From DATJSN01 sp035504095 (GTDB lineage Bacteria; Planctomycetota; Phycisphaerae; WQYP01): a DNA stretch of 61,401 bases. The stretch is taken from contig DATJSN010000006.1 in assembly GCA_035504095.1 (NCBI GenBank), positions 1 through 61,401 on the forward strand, given 5' to 3'. The first letter of the stretch is position 1, and each line of letters starts with the position of its first letter. The notes under the pieces were generated by a model. The model was not told where the DNA came from. It saw nothing but the letters and a program-made list of their open reading frames with translations, and made no database searches. The translations under genes were made by a program, and so were the position numbers. Shown here in pieces: positions 32,370-40,738 of this stretch.

Positions 32370-32987
32370 TCAGTTACCGAAGTTCAGCGTGCGCACATCG
32401 TAGTGTCCTTCCCAGGTAATCACACCGGTCGCAAGATTTACAAGCTGAAATGTGCAGAGATAGTAAGTGGTGCTTGTATTGGGCTGGTCGTAAAAGGTTC
32501 CCGTTAGGGCATATTGCGGGGTCAGCGTCGCGGGCGCTCCAGGTACAGCTCCGCGGCTGGACTGTTCATAAGCGTCGTTGTTATTGGCGGGCAGATTCTG
32601 CTGTTGGAGCTGCTGCAACTGGTTCGGCGGGAGGACAAAAGTTATCCGGTCGCGGGCATACTGATTCAACAGCGCACGCATACGCGCCAAATAGATCTGA
32701 TCATTCTGCCACGGCTGGCTGGTCTGATTTTGCAGGCTGGACATCACAACGACGATCTGATTTGGATTCTGGGAAATTTCGGGAATGGTTAATAGATCCG
32801 CGGAAAGTTTATCTGTCATGTCCACCAGATCGCGGGATTGAAGCCCCGTATCGCCGGGCGCATAAGCGGAAACATCAGGCCGGGCCTGACTATATGTCGG
32901 CTGTTCTTGGCAGCCGACGCCGGTGAGCAGTACCGAAACAATTGCTGTCGCCGCTACGGAAAAAGTGATCTTTTGCAGAGTGTTCAT
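32370..32987 (-). CDS. LpoB-like lipoprotein (penicillin-binding protein activator family), copy 1
   Basis: About 205 residues. Lipobox LLTGVGC, a short linker rich in Pro, Ser and Ala, then SRDLVDMTDKLSADLLTIPE, IVVVMSSLQNQTSQPWQNDQ, YLARMRALLNQYARDRITFV, and the end TYYLCTFQLVNLATGVITWE. The pattern matches the LpoB domain. Compared with copy 2 it has an additional Gln/Asn-rich stretch in the middle. Start set at the Met preceded by GAGGGG with 5-bp spacing (ATG at 32985-32987), five codons inside the longest frame. First gene of the unit LpoB-LpoB-TPR lipoprotein, divergent from carB with about 185 bp between them. Probable role: control of peptidoglycan synthases from the outer-membrane side. 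Confidence 0.75.
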   Translation of the reverse strand: MNTLQKITFSVAATAIVSVLLTGVGCQEQPTYSQARPDVSAYAPGDTGLQSRDLVDMTDKLSADLLTIPEISQNPNQIVVVMSSLQNQTSQPWQNDQIYLARMRALLNQYARDRITFVLPPNQLQQLQQQNLPANNNDAYEQSSRGAVPGAPATLTPQYALTGTFYDQPNTSTTYYLCTFQLVNLATGVITWEGHYDVRTLNFGN

Positions 32988-33172
32988 AAAACCCCTCTTC
33001 ATTTAGTGTCGCGGTCTATTATATCCTCTTGATTCGGCATATTGTATATAGACCCTTGCCTAAAATATTGTGCAGTTAAGTCGGTAATGGCTTTCCGAGA
33101 GCGATAGTTTGTGATAAAAACTTGCAAGTTTTTTCGACATGACTTGCCTGAAATGAAAAGGTATCGTGATTC

Positions 33173-36100
33173 ATGCCCAAACGAACGGATATCAAGAGCA
33201 TTCTGATCATAGGTTCTGGTCCCATCGTGATCGGCCAGGGCTGCGAATTCGATTATTCCGGCACCCAGGCGTGTAAGGCGCTCAAGGAAGAGGGATATCG
33301 CGTCATTCTGGTCAATTCCAATCCGGCAACGATCATGACCGATCCCGAAATGGCCGATCGGACTTACATAGAACCACTAACTATCGAAGCGATTGCCAAA
33401 ATCATCGCCAAAGAACGCCCCGACGCACTTTTGCCCACCTTGGGTGGACAAACCGGGTTGAATCTTTCAGTGGGGCTGTCGGATTCAGGAATACTGGAAA
33501 AATATGGCGTCAAAATGATTGGGGCAACCCGCCAGGCCATTGCCCGCGGCGAAGACCGCAAACAATTCAAGGAAATCATCGAAAAAATCGGGCTTAAATG
33601 CCCCAAAAGCGGCCTGGCCTACGACATGGATCAAGCACGGCAGGTGGTTCAGATGACCGGAATGCCGTGCATTATCCGTGCATCGTTTACGCTTGGCGGA
33701 ACTGGTTCAGGCATAGCGTGGAACATTGAGGAGTTTGAGATTCTGGCCCAGCGCGGCCTCGACGCCTCGATGATTAATGAAATTCAGATCGACCAGTCGC
33801 TGTTGGGATGGAAAGAGTATGAACTCGAAGTCATGCGCGACAAAGCCGACAACGTGGTGATCGTATGCAGTATTGAAAATTTCGATCCTATGGGTGTGCA
33901 CACCGGCGACTCCATCACTGTAGCGCCGGCGCAGACCCTGACTGATAAGGAATATCAGGCAATGCGCGACGCGGCAATGGCCATTATCCGGGCCATTGGC
34001 GTGGAGACGGGCGGCTCGAACATTCAATTCGCCATCAATCCCGCCGATGGCGAAATGGTTGTGATTGAAATGAATCCGCGTGTCTCGCGCTCCAGCGCAC
34101 TGGCGAGCAAAGCAACAGGATTTCCCATTGCACGAATCGCCGCCAAGCTCGCGGTGGGTTATACGCTCGATGAACTTCCCAATGACATTACACGCCGAAC
34201 TGTGGCCTGTTTTGAACCCTCGATCGATTATGTCGTGGTCAAAATTCCGCGCTGGACGTTTGAAAAATTTCCCGACGCCGATGAAACGCTCACCACACAG
34301 ATGAAAAGCGTCGGCGAGGCAATGAGCATCGGCCGGACGTTTAAGGAAGCACTGCAGAAGGGCATTCGTTCGATGGAAATCAAACGGTTTGGACTGGGCT
34401 TGGATCGTAACGATCAATGGTGGAAACACCGGCGCGCCGAAATAGACGAAGGCGCCAGGGCAAAAAATGAACTTGTGCTGGGCGACCGAGGCTCGTTTGT
34501 GACGCGCACCGCGGCGCTGGAACAGGCCGCTTATCAGTGGCCGATACCGCAGGATGAACTGACGCGCAAATTAACGGTTCCTTCACAGGGACGGCTTTAC
34601 TACATCCGCTATGCGTTCAAAATGGGTTATTCTGTCCAAAAGGTGCATGAACTTACCCGGATCGATCCATGGTTTTTATCGCAGATCAAAGAGCTGGCGG
34701 ATTTTGAGATTGATCTGCTGGCAGCCCGACCGCTCGCCGCGGACTTCATGGCCGGCAAAATCGCCGGCGAACAGAAACGCAATTTCGCCCAGCTTTTGCG
34801 TTTGGCCAAGGAATACGGGTATTCAGACGTCCAACTCGGAACAGTCTGGTCGCTTACGCCCATTCAGGTGCGCGCCATGCGGAAACGTCTGGACATTGAA
34901 CCGGTGTACAAACTGGTGGACACATGTGCTGCGGAATTTGAAGCCGCCACGCCTTATTACTATTCCACCTATGAAAAGCCGGTGATGCGCTGGCAGGCTC
35001 AGCAGTTGCAGCAGCAAGTGGACGATGAAGTGCGTGTATCGGAGAAAAAAAAGATCATCATTCTGGGTGGCGGGCCAAACCGCATTGGCCAGGGAATTGA
35101 ATTCGATTACTGCTGCGTTCAGGCGGCGTTTGCCTGCCGGGAACTCGGTCTGGAAAGTGTGATGATCAATTCCAATCCCGAAACGGTAAGCACCGATTAT
35201 GATACGTCCGATTTGCTTTTTTTCGAACCGCTCACGCACGAAGACGTGCTTAACGTCATCGAACGGCTCAATGGCAAACCGTTTAGTCAGCCTGGAGGCG
35301 CCCTGGGGGGAGTGATTGTTCAATTCGGTGGGCAAACGCCGCTAAACTTGGCGCGTTCACTTAAAGATTCCGGCGCGCCAATCATAGGTACCGCCGTGGA
35401 GTCCATCGAAACCGCTGAAGACAGGGATAAATTCAATCGGCTGATTCGAACGCTCAAACTCCGGCAGCCGGAGGGTGGTATTGCACGCAGCGACGAGGAA
35501 GCCCGCAAGGTGGCTGCGGCCATCGGATATCCGGTGCTGATGCGGCCTTCCTTTGTGCTTGGCGGCCGGGCGATGGAAATTGTCTCCAATGAAGAACAGT
35601 TGAATTATTACATTCAAAGCGCGGTCGAGGTGGCCGATGAGCATCCGATTTTAATCGATCGTTTCCTGGGCGACGCTACCGAGGTTGATGTAGATGCGAT
35701 GGGCGATGGGACCGATTATCTGGTTCTGGGCGTCATGGAGCACATTGAAGAGGCGGGCATTCACTCCGGGGATTCGGCATGTTCGCTACCGCCGTTCAGC
35801 CTCTCAGAAAAAATCATCGATGAAATCAAAAAACAAACGCTCGAATTGGCTCGAGCACTTGAAGTGCGCGGATTGATGAACGTGCAGTTCGCCATTAAAG
35901 ACGATCAGGTTTATGTATTGGAAGTTAACCCTCGCGCCAGCCGAACGGTGCCTTTTGTGAGCAAGGCCACCGGCGTGGCGTGGGCGAGGATTGCAGCAAA
36001 AGTCATGTGCGGCAAAACATTAAAAGAACTGGGCATTAAAGGCGAAGTGATACCGCGACGCCATGTATCCGTCAAAGAAAGTGTATTTCCGTTTAATAAG

Positions 36101-36637
36101 TTTCCGGGCGTGGATATTATCCTGGGGCCGGAAATGCGCTCGACAGGCGAAGTCATGGGAATCGACAAGGAATTTCCAATTGCATATGCCAAAGCGCAAA
36201 TGGCCGCGGGCGGGAGTTTGCCTACATCGGGTACGGTTTATGTTTCGGTTCGCGATGCCGACAAGCCAATGATTGTTGAACCCGCGCGGAAACTGGCACA
36301 GGCTGGTTTTGATCTGATTTGCACCAGCAACACATATGAATTGCTCACTAAATCCGGCGTCAAATGCCGCCGGATTAACAAGATGCAGGAAGGACGGCCG
36401 AACATCATCGATGCGATGAAAAACAAGGAAGTTCAGCTTCTGATTAATACGCCAACCAAAAAAGGTCCGAACACCGACGAAGGAAGAATTCGCGCTGCCG
36501 CAGTTCTTCATAAAATACCTATCATCACCACGATCACCGGTGCGGAAGCGGCGACCGAAGCCATTTTAAGCCTAAAAAAAGGCGACTGGACGGTCGAACC
36601 GATTCAGGATTACTATGCTGAGATGAAAAAGAACTAA
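33173..36637 (+). CDS. carB: Carbamoyl-phosphate synthase large subunit
   Basis: An 1154-residue synthetase that makes carbamoyl phosphate from bicarbonate, ATP and ammonia for pyrimidines and arginine. The two homologous ATP-grasp halves are clear: IIGSGPIVIGQGCEFDYSGT at the start and ILGGGPNRIGQGIEFDYCC near 625. The metal/ATP motifs VIEMNPRVSRSSALASKATG and VLEVNPRASRTVPFVSKATG occur in the two halves. The C-terminal MGS-like allosteric domain begins around 1010. It is about 80 residues longer than E. coli CarB. Part of the excess lies in the linker after the first half (FGLGLDRNDQWWKHRRAEID and following). The small subunit carA is not adjacent. argC follows after 162 bp, which fits use of the product in arginine synthesis. 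Confidence 0.97.
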   Translation: MPKRTDIKSILIIGSGPIVIGQGCEFDYSGTQACKALKEEGYRVILVNSNPATIMTDPEMADRTYIEPLTIEAIAKIIAKERPDALLPTLGGQTGLNLSVGLSDSGILEKYGVKMIGATRQAIARGEDRKQFKEIIEKIGLKCPKSGLAYDMDQARQVVQMTGMPCIIRASFTLGGTGSGIAWNIEEFEILAQRGLDASMINEIQIDQSLLGWKEYELEVMRDKADNVVIVCSIENFDPMGVHTGDSITVAPAQTLTDKEYQAMRDAAMAIIRAIGVETGGSNIQFAINPADGEMVVIEMNPRVSRSSALASKATGFPIARIAAKLAVGYTLDELPNDITRRTVACFEPSIDYVVVKIPRWTFEKFPDADETLTTQMKSVGEAMSIGRTFKEALQKGIRSMEIKRFGLGLDRNDQWWKHRRAEIDEGARAKNELVLGDRGSFVTRTAALEQAAYQWPIPQDELTRKLTVPSQGRLYYIRYAFKMGYSVQKVHELTRIDPWFLSQIKELADFEIDLLAARPLAADFMAGKIAGEQKRNFAQLLRLAKEYGYSDVQLGTVWSLTPIQVRAMRKRLDIEPVYKLVDTCAAEFEAATPYYYSTYEKPVMRWQAQQLQQQVDDEVRVSEKKKIIILGGGPNRIGQGIEFDYCCVQAAFACRELGLESVMINSNPETVSTDYDTSDLLFFEPLTHEDVLNVIERLNGKPFSQPGGALGGVIVQFGGQTPLNLARSLKDSGAPIIGTAVESIETAEDRDKFNRLIRTLKLRQPEGGIARSDEEARKVAAAIGYPVLMRPSFVLGGRAMEIVSNEEQLNYYIQSAVEVADEHPILIDRFLGDATEVDVDAMGDGTDYLVLGVMEHIEEAGIHSGDSACSLPPFSLSEKIIDEIKKQTLELARALEVRGLMNVQFAIKDDQVYVLEVNPRASRTVPFVSKATGVAWARIAAKVMCGKTLKELGIKGEVIPRRHVSVKESVFPFNKFPGVDIILGPEMRSTGEVMGIDKEFPIAYAKAQMAAGGSLPTSGTVYVSVRDADKPMIVEPARKLAQAGFDLICTSNTYELLTKSGVKCRRINKMQEGRPNIIDAMKNKEVQLLINTPTKKGPNTDEGRIRAAAVLHKIPIITTITGAEAATEAILSLKKGDWTVEPIQDYYAEMKKN

Positions 36638-36799
36638 AATTAGAACAACACTTCAGGCTGCTCAAAGTTGGAGCTTTTGAATTTCGACTTTTTACTTTTA
36701 CCTTCATCTATTCCCTGCGACCTGTACCCTGTCTCCTGAATAATGCCTATACTAAGTGTTCTCGGTAATAATGCTGAGGCGGGTTAGAATTGTGTTGAA

Positions 36800-37816
36800 A
36801 TGAAAAAGATTCGCGTAGCGATTGTCGGCGCCAGCGGTTATACGTCGCTGGAAACCATTCGGTGGTTGCTCAGGCATCCGGCGGCCAGCATCACTTATTT
36901 GGCCAGCAGAAAGCCTGAACGGCCGATCAGCGAATTGTTTCCCGAACTCCTGGGCCGGCTCGACTTGCCCATCACGCCGTTTGACGCCAAAGCGATCGCC
37001 AAAGAAGCCGATGTGGCGCTGTTATGCCTTCCACATGCCGCGGCACTGGAGCATGCACCATCGCTGTTGCAAGCAGGATTAAAGGTCGTCGATTTTTCCG
37101 CGGATTACCGGATCAAAGATCCCAAAATGTATGAAAAATGGTATCAGCACACGCATAACGATCTGAATAATCTCGCCCAGGCGGTGTACGGTTTGCCGGA
37201 ATTTTTTGAGCAAGCTATTAAATCCGCGACTTTGGTAAGCAATCCCGGTTGCTATCCAACCGCGGCAGTGCTGGGTACCGCGCCGCTGGTTAAAGCTGGG
37301 CTGGCAGAACCTGCGGACATTATTATCAATGCGGCTTCAGGTATTTCTGGTGCCGGCAGAACGCCAAGCCAGCAGCATCATTTTCCCGAACGCAATGAAG
37401 CATTTGAAGCCTACGCAATCGGCACTCATCGGCATGCACCGGAAATTGAGCAGACGCTGACGGCCATTACCGGCAAAGACGTTCAATTGCTTTTCGTGCC
37501 GCATTTAATACCAATGGACCGGGGCATTCTGGAAACCATTTACCTTAAGCCAGCCAAAGGCGCTGATATCAAAGCGGCTGAAGAAGCATTCGCCAATGCC
37601 TATGGCGGTAAACCCTTCATCCGTTTGCGAACCAGCGATTTACCCAGTACGAAATACGTGGCCAACACCAACTACGCCGACATCGCCGTGCGGTTTTATT
37701 CCACTCGGTTCGTCGTTACCGTGGCGATCGACAACATGGTCAAAGGCGCAGCGGGCCAGGCCATCCAGAATATGAACATCATGTTCGGTTTGGATCAGAC
37801 TCTCGGGCTGATTTAA
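36800..37816 (+). CDS. argC: N-acetyl-gamma-glutamyl-phosphate reductase
   Basis: A 338-residue enzyme of arginine synthesis that reduces N-acetylglutamyl phosphate with NADPH. The N-terminal dinucleotide motif is VAIVGASGYTSLETIRWLL (the family has GYTGxE). The catalytic cysteine is in LVSNPGCYPTAAVLG near residue 150. Conserved segments ASGISGAGRTPSQQHHFPE and VPHLIPMDRGILETIYLK complete the dehydrogenase domain. The length is normal for type 1 ArgC. It lies downstream of carB on the same strand, and both serve arginine synthesis. No ArgR box was identified. The other arg genes are not in the window. Confidence 0.97.
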   Translation: MKKIRVAIVGASGYTSLETIRWLLRHPAASITYLASRKPERPISELFPELLGRLDLPITPFDAKAIAKEADVALLCLPHAAALEHAPSLLQAGLKVVDFSADYRIKDPKMYEKWYQHTHNDLNNLAQAVYGLPEFFEQAIKSATLVSNPGCYPTAAVLGTAPLVKAGLAEPADIIINAASGISGAGRTPSQQHHFPERNEAFEAYAIGTHRHAPEIEQTLTAITGKDVQLLFVPHLIPMDRGILETIYLKPAKGADIKAAEEAFANAYGGKPFIRLRTSDLPSTKYVANTNYADIAVRFYSTRFVVTVAIDNMVKGAAGQAIQNMNIMFGLDQTLGLI

Positions 37817-37951
37817 GCCAGGCCACATACCGAGACGTTTTTACCAAAAATCCAAGCCACTGGTTTTGGGTTCTTTGATCTGCTATCGTGCTGTATCGGA
37901 AGCGCTTTTATACTAAAACCCCCTGAATATAGACGCTAGCGGCAAAGATTT

Positions 37952-39466
37952 ATGACCAATCCTAAAAAAAACACGAATAAAGCATCACATAAGCGAAAAC
38001 TGACGCCTATACCATCAGTAGCCTTCGTTTCCCTGGGTTGCCCGAAAAATTTGATTGATTCAGAACGAATGCTGGGACTATTGGCGGCAGATGGATTTGC
38101 CATAAGCGGGGATCAGAACGATGCCGATGCGATTGTGATCAACACATGCGGTTTTCTGGAGGCCAGTAAACAAGAAGCTCTGGGGGTCATTCGAGAGGCG
38201 CTGGAAACGAAAAAAAAGGCCGAAAAGAAAGGAAAGTCAGTTCGCGTAGTTGTTGCCGGATGCCTGGTGCAGAGGCAGCGTTCCCAATTGCTGGATGAAG
38301 CACCCGATGTGGATGCCTTGGTGGGTGTCTTTGACAGAGAAAACATTGTCGCGGCAGTGCGTGGCGGCGTAAAAGATGACGGAAACAAAATTTCACAATC
38401 CAACATGGGGACTTTTCATCCCGTGACGCAATTGATTTCGCGGCACGATCGCACAAAGCAAGGTTATCTGGAAGAGGACGGCGCCAGGCTCAGACTAACG
38501 CCCCGACATTACGCCTATTTGAGAATTTCAGAAGGATGTAATCAGGGATGTACGTTTTGCACCATACCAGGCATTCGTGGGCGAATGAGAAGCAAACCCT
38601 TGGAAACAATTATTGCCGAAGCGCGGGAATTGATTCTCGACGGTGCATATGAAATCAATTTGATTGGACAGGATACCACGAGTTACGGTTTGGATATCGG
38701 GTTTGGGGCGGGATTAAGTGGGCTGATCACCGCACTGGATCAATTGCCCGATATCGGGTGGATTCGCCTGATGTACGCTTATCCAAGCTGTTTTACAGAT
38801 GAAATGATCCATGCACTGGCGGATACAGAACACTTCGTGAAATACATCGATATGCCTCTACAGCACATCAATGATGAAATTCTCTTTGCCATGCGGCGAA
38901 AAACCACGCGAAAACAAATCGAAACACTGATGGAAAAGCTCCGCAAATGGATTCCGGGTGTGAACATCCGCACAACCATGATCAGCGGATTTCCTGGTGA
39001 AACTGCAGAGCAACATCGGGAACTGGTGCAATTTGTTCGAGATTTTGGTTTTGACTGCCTCGGCGTGTTTGAGTATTCACCCGAACCCGAAACGCCTGCA
39101 GGCCGGTTGTGGAAGACTGCGGCAGTGAATTCCCAGACAGTTCGCGAACGCAAGCAGGAAATTATGCTCGCCCAACAGGAAGTGGTGTTCAAAAAAAATA
39201 ATGCCATGATCGGACAAAAATTACCGGTATTAATTGATTGGGTTGATCGCAAACGCCGGACAGCACGCGGACGGCATGCCGGGCAGGCGCCCGACATTGA
39301 TGGACAGGTCCTGATACCACATTGCGATGTGGTCACCGGCGAAGTTGTTAATGTAACCGTGAAAGATTGGAAGCATTACGATCTGATTGCCCATATGGAT
39401 AAAATAAAGCTTCGAACGGTTGTACAACAACTGGATGTGAGCCTGCCACTGCTGCAGATTTCATAA
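37952..39466 (+). CDS. rimO: Ribosomal protein S12 methylthiotransferase
   Basis: A 504-residue radical-SAM enzyme that adds a methylthio group to an aspartate of ribosomal protein S12. The N-terminal UPF0004 domain shows FVSLGCPKNLIDSERMLGLL, NTCGFLEASKQEA and VVAGCLVQR, supplying three cysteines for the first [4Fe-4S] cluster. The radical-SAM motif CNQGCTFCTIPGIRGR (CxxxCxxC) lies near 195, and YPSCFTDEMIHAL and TTMISGFPGET follow. A TRAM-like domain closes it. The SLGCPKN start and the IDMPLQHIND segment favour RimO over MiaB. It has a basic N-terminal extension (TNPKKNTNKASHKRK). It is followed closely by pgsA. Confidence 0.94.
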   Translation: MTNPKKNTNKASHKRKLTPIPSVAFVSLGCPKNLIDSERMLGLLAADGFAISGDQNDADAIVINTCGFLEASKQEALGVIREALETKKKAEKKGKSVRVVVAGCLVQRQRSQLLDEAPDVDALVGVFDRENIVAAVRGGVKDDGNKISQSNMGTFHPVTQLISRHDRTKQGYLEEDGARLRLTPRHYAYLRISEGCNQGCTFCTIPGIRGRMRSKPLETIIAEARELILDGAYEINLIGQDTTSYGLDIGFGAGLSGLITALDQLPDIGWIRLMYAYPSCFTDEMIHALADTEHFVKYIDMPLQHINDEILFAMRRKTTRKQIETLMEKLRKWIPGVNIRTTMISGFPGETAEQHRELVQFVRDFGFDCLGVFEYSPEPETPAGRLWKTAAVNSQTVRERKQEIMLAQQEVVFKKNNAMIGQKLPVLIDWVDRKRRTARGRHAGQAPDIDGQVLIPHCDVVTGEVVNVTVKDWKHYDLIAHMDKIKLRTVVQQLDVSLPLLQIS

Positions 39467-39492
39467 ATGCCAGATTGTGTCTGAAAACAGAT

Positions 39493-40131
39493 ATGTATCG
39501 CTATATTCCCAACCTGATTACCGTCAGCCGGCTTGTTCTGACGGCGCTCTTTTTCATTGTCATTAATCTTCAGACATCAGCGACAAATTTTCCCTTATTG
39601 ATGTGGCTGGCGCTGGGCGTATTTGTACTGGCGATTTTCAGCGATGCACTGGACGGTTGGCTGGCCAGGCATTGGAAAGCAGAAACCGCTTTTGGACGAA
39701 TCGTTGACCCCTTTGCGGATAAGATTCTCATTTGCGGTGCTTTTGTGTTTTTTTCCTGCGGTAAAATTATTCCAGGCGAAGTGACATTGCCGGTAAATAT
39801 GTCCGGCGACGCGGCGACTGGCATCGTTCCCTGGATGGCGGTGGTGCTTACAGCCAGGGAGTTTTTGATTACCGGAATCCGCGGCTACGCCGAATCGCGA
39901 GGCATTGATTTTCGTGCCCAGTGGGCTGGCAAAATCAAAATGATGGCACAATGTTCGGCGATTATCGGCGTGCTTGTATGTTTGGCGCTGGGAACTGTTC
40001 TAAAAAGTTCGATGGTACTTAATGGTTTGCTTATCGCCCGGAATGTGGCGATATGGATTACAGTTGTGGTTACAGTGCTTTCAGCGATCCAATACATCAT
40101 TCGTGGGCGACAGCTCATACATGAACAATAG
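39493..40131 (+). CDS. pgsA: CDP-diacylglycerol--glycerol-3-phosphate 3-phosphatidyltransferase
   Basis: A membrane enzyme of about 212 residues. The CDP-alcohol phosphotransferase signature is complete: DALDGWLARHWKAETAFGRI followed by VDPFADKI, giving D-x2-D-G-x2-A-R-x8-G-x3-D-x3-D. Four to five hydrophobic segments surround it. It makes phosphatidylglycerol phosphate. The next gene encodes the matching phosphatase, so two consecutive steps are neighbours, and cls elsewhere in the window uses the product. The start is set at ATG 39493 (MYRYIPNLITVSR, the usual PgsA beginning); an upstream in-frame TTG at 39475 is less likely. Confidence 0.95.
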   Translation: MYRYIPNLITVSRLVLTALFFIVINLQTSATNFPLLMWLALGVFVLAIFSDALDGWLARHWKAETAFGRIVDPFADKILICGAFVFFSCGKIIPGEVTLPVNMSGDAATGIVPWMAVVLTAREFLITGIRGYAESRGIDFRAQWAGKIKMMAQCSAIIGVLVCLALGTVLKSSMVLNGLLIARNVAIWITVVVTVLSAIQYIIRGRQLIHEQ

Positions 40132-40168
40132 GGTATACGGGATGGAGAATTCGGCTACAGGAAGAAGG

Positions 40169-40711
40169 ATGGATACCCAGGAAGAAACTCAAACGCAGAC
40201 ACCAGTAGGGCATACATGGCTTAAATGGGTGGTTTCTGGATGGGGATTGGGGTTGCTCAGACCGGCTCCTGGAAGCTGGGGAAGTTGTGCACCGGCAATT
40301 ATATTTTGGGGTCTGATTTATTTTTCACTATCTGATTTAATGCGGTCAATCATATGTGTGGGACTTGCTCTTCTGGCCTCGATATTGACGGTTCTGCTGG
40401 GTCCATGGGCGCAGAAATATTTTCAAAAGCCGGATCCCGGATCGATGGTGCTGGACGAATTTGCCGGTTACTGGATAGCGTGTTTATTCATTAGAGTTCC
40501 TTCTCAGGCATCTGGAAATATCTGGCTTTCGTGGCTAATGGCAGCCGGAATTTATATTCTTTTTCGGTTGTTTGATACTATCAAACTGCCGCCATGCCGC
40601 GCCTTGGAAAAACTTCCGCGAGGCTGGGGCATTCTTCTGGATGACATTGCAGCCGGCGTTCAGGTGAATATTGTTTTGCAAATTCTACTGCGGGTTATTT
40701 TTAAAGGGTGA
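40169..40711 (+). CDS. pgpA: Phosphatidylglycerophosphatase A
   Basis: About 180 residues. After a polar start come WVVSGWGLGLLRPAPGSWGS, a middle hydrophobic pair of helices, KPDPGSMVLDEFAGYWIACL (VLDEFAG is the acidic catalytic segment of PgpA), FRLFDTIKLPPCRALEKLPR and GWGILLDDIAAG, all family hallmarks. It removes the phosphate from phosphatidylglycerol phosphate at the membrane. The start with the best ribosome site is ATG 40169 (AGGAAG just upstream). In-frame ATGs at 40121, overlapping pgsA, and at 40142 are alternatives. It forms an operon with pgsA. Confidence 0.92.
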   Translation: MDTQEETQTQTPVGHTWLKWVVSGWGLGLLRPAPGSWGSCAPAIIFWGLIYFSLSDLMRSIICVGLALLASILTVLLGPWAQKYFQKPDPGSMVLDEFAGYWIACLFIRVPSQASGNIWLSWLMAAGIYILFRLFDTIKLPPCRALEKLPRGWGILLDDIAAGVQVNIVLQILLRVIFKG

Positions 40712-40738
40712 GGCGATCGAACCACTGTTAGAAGTTTT

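Noticed and set aside
33707..34429. 240-codon minus-strand frame
   Set aside because: Antisense to carB; an ordinary shadow of a codon-biased gene.
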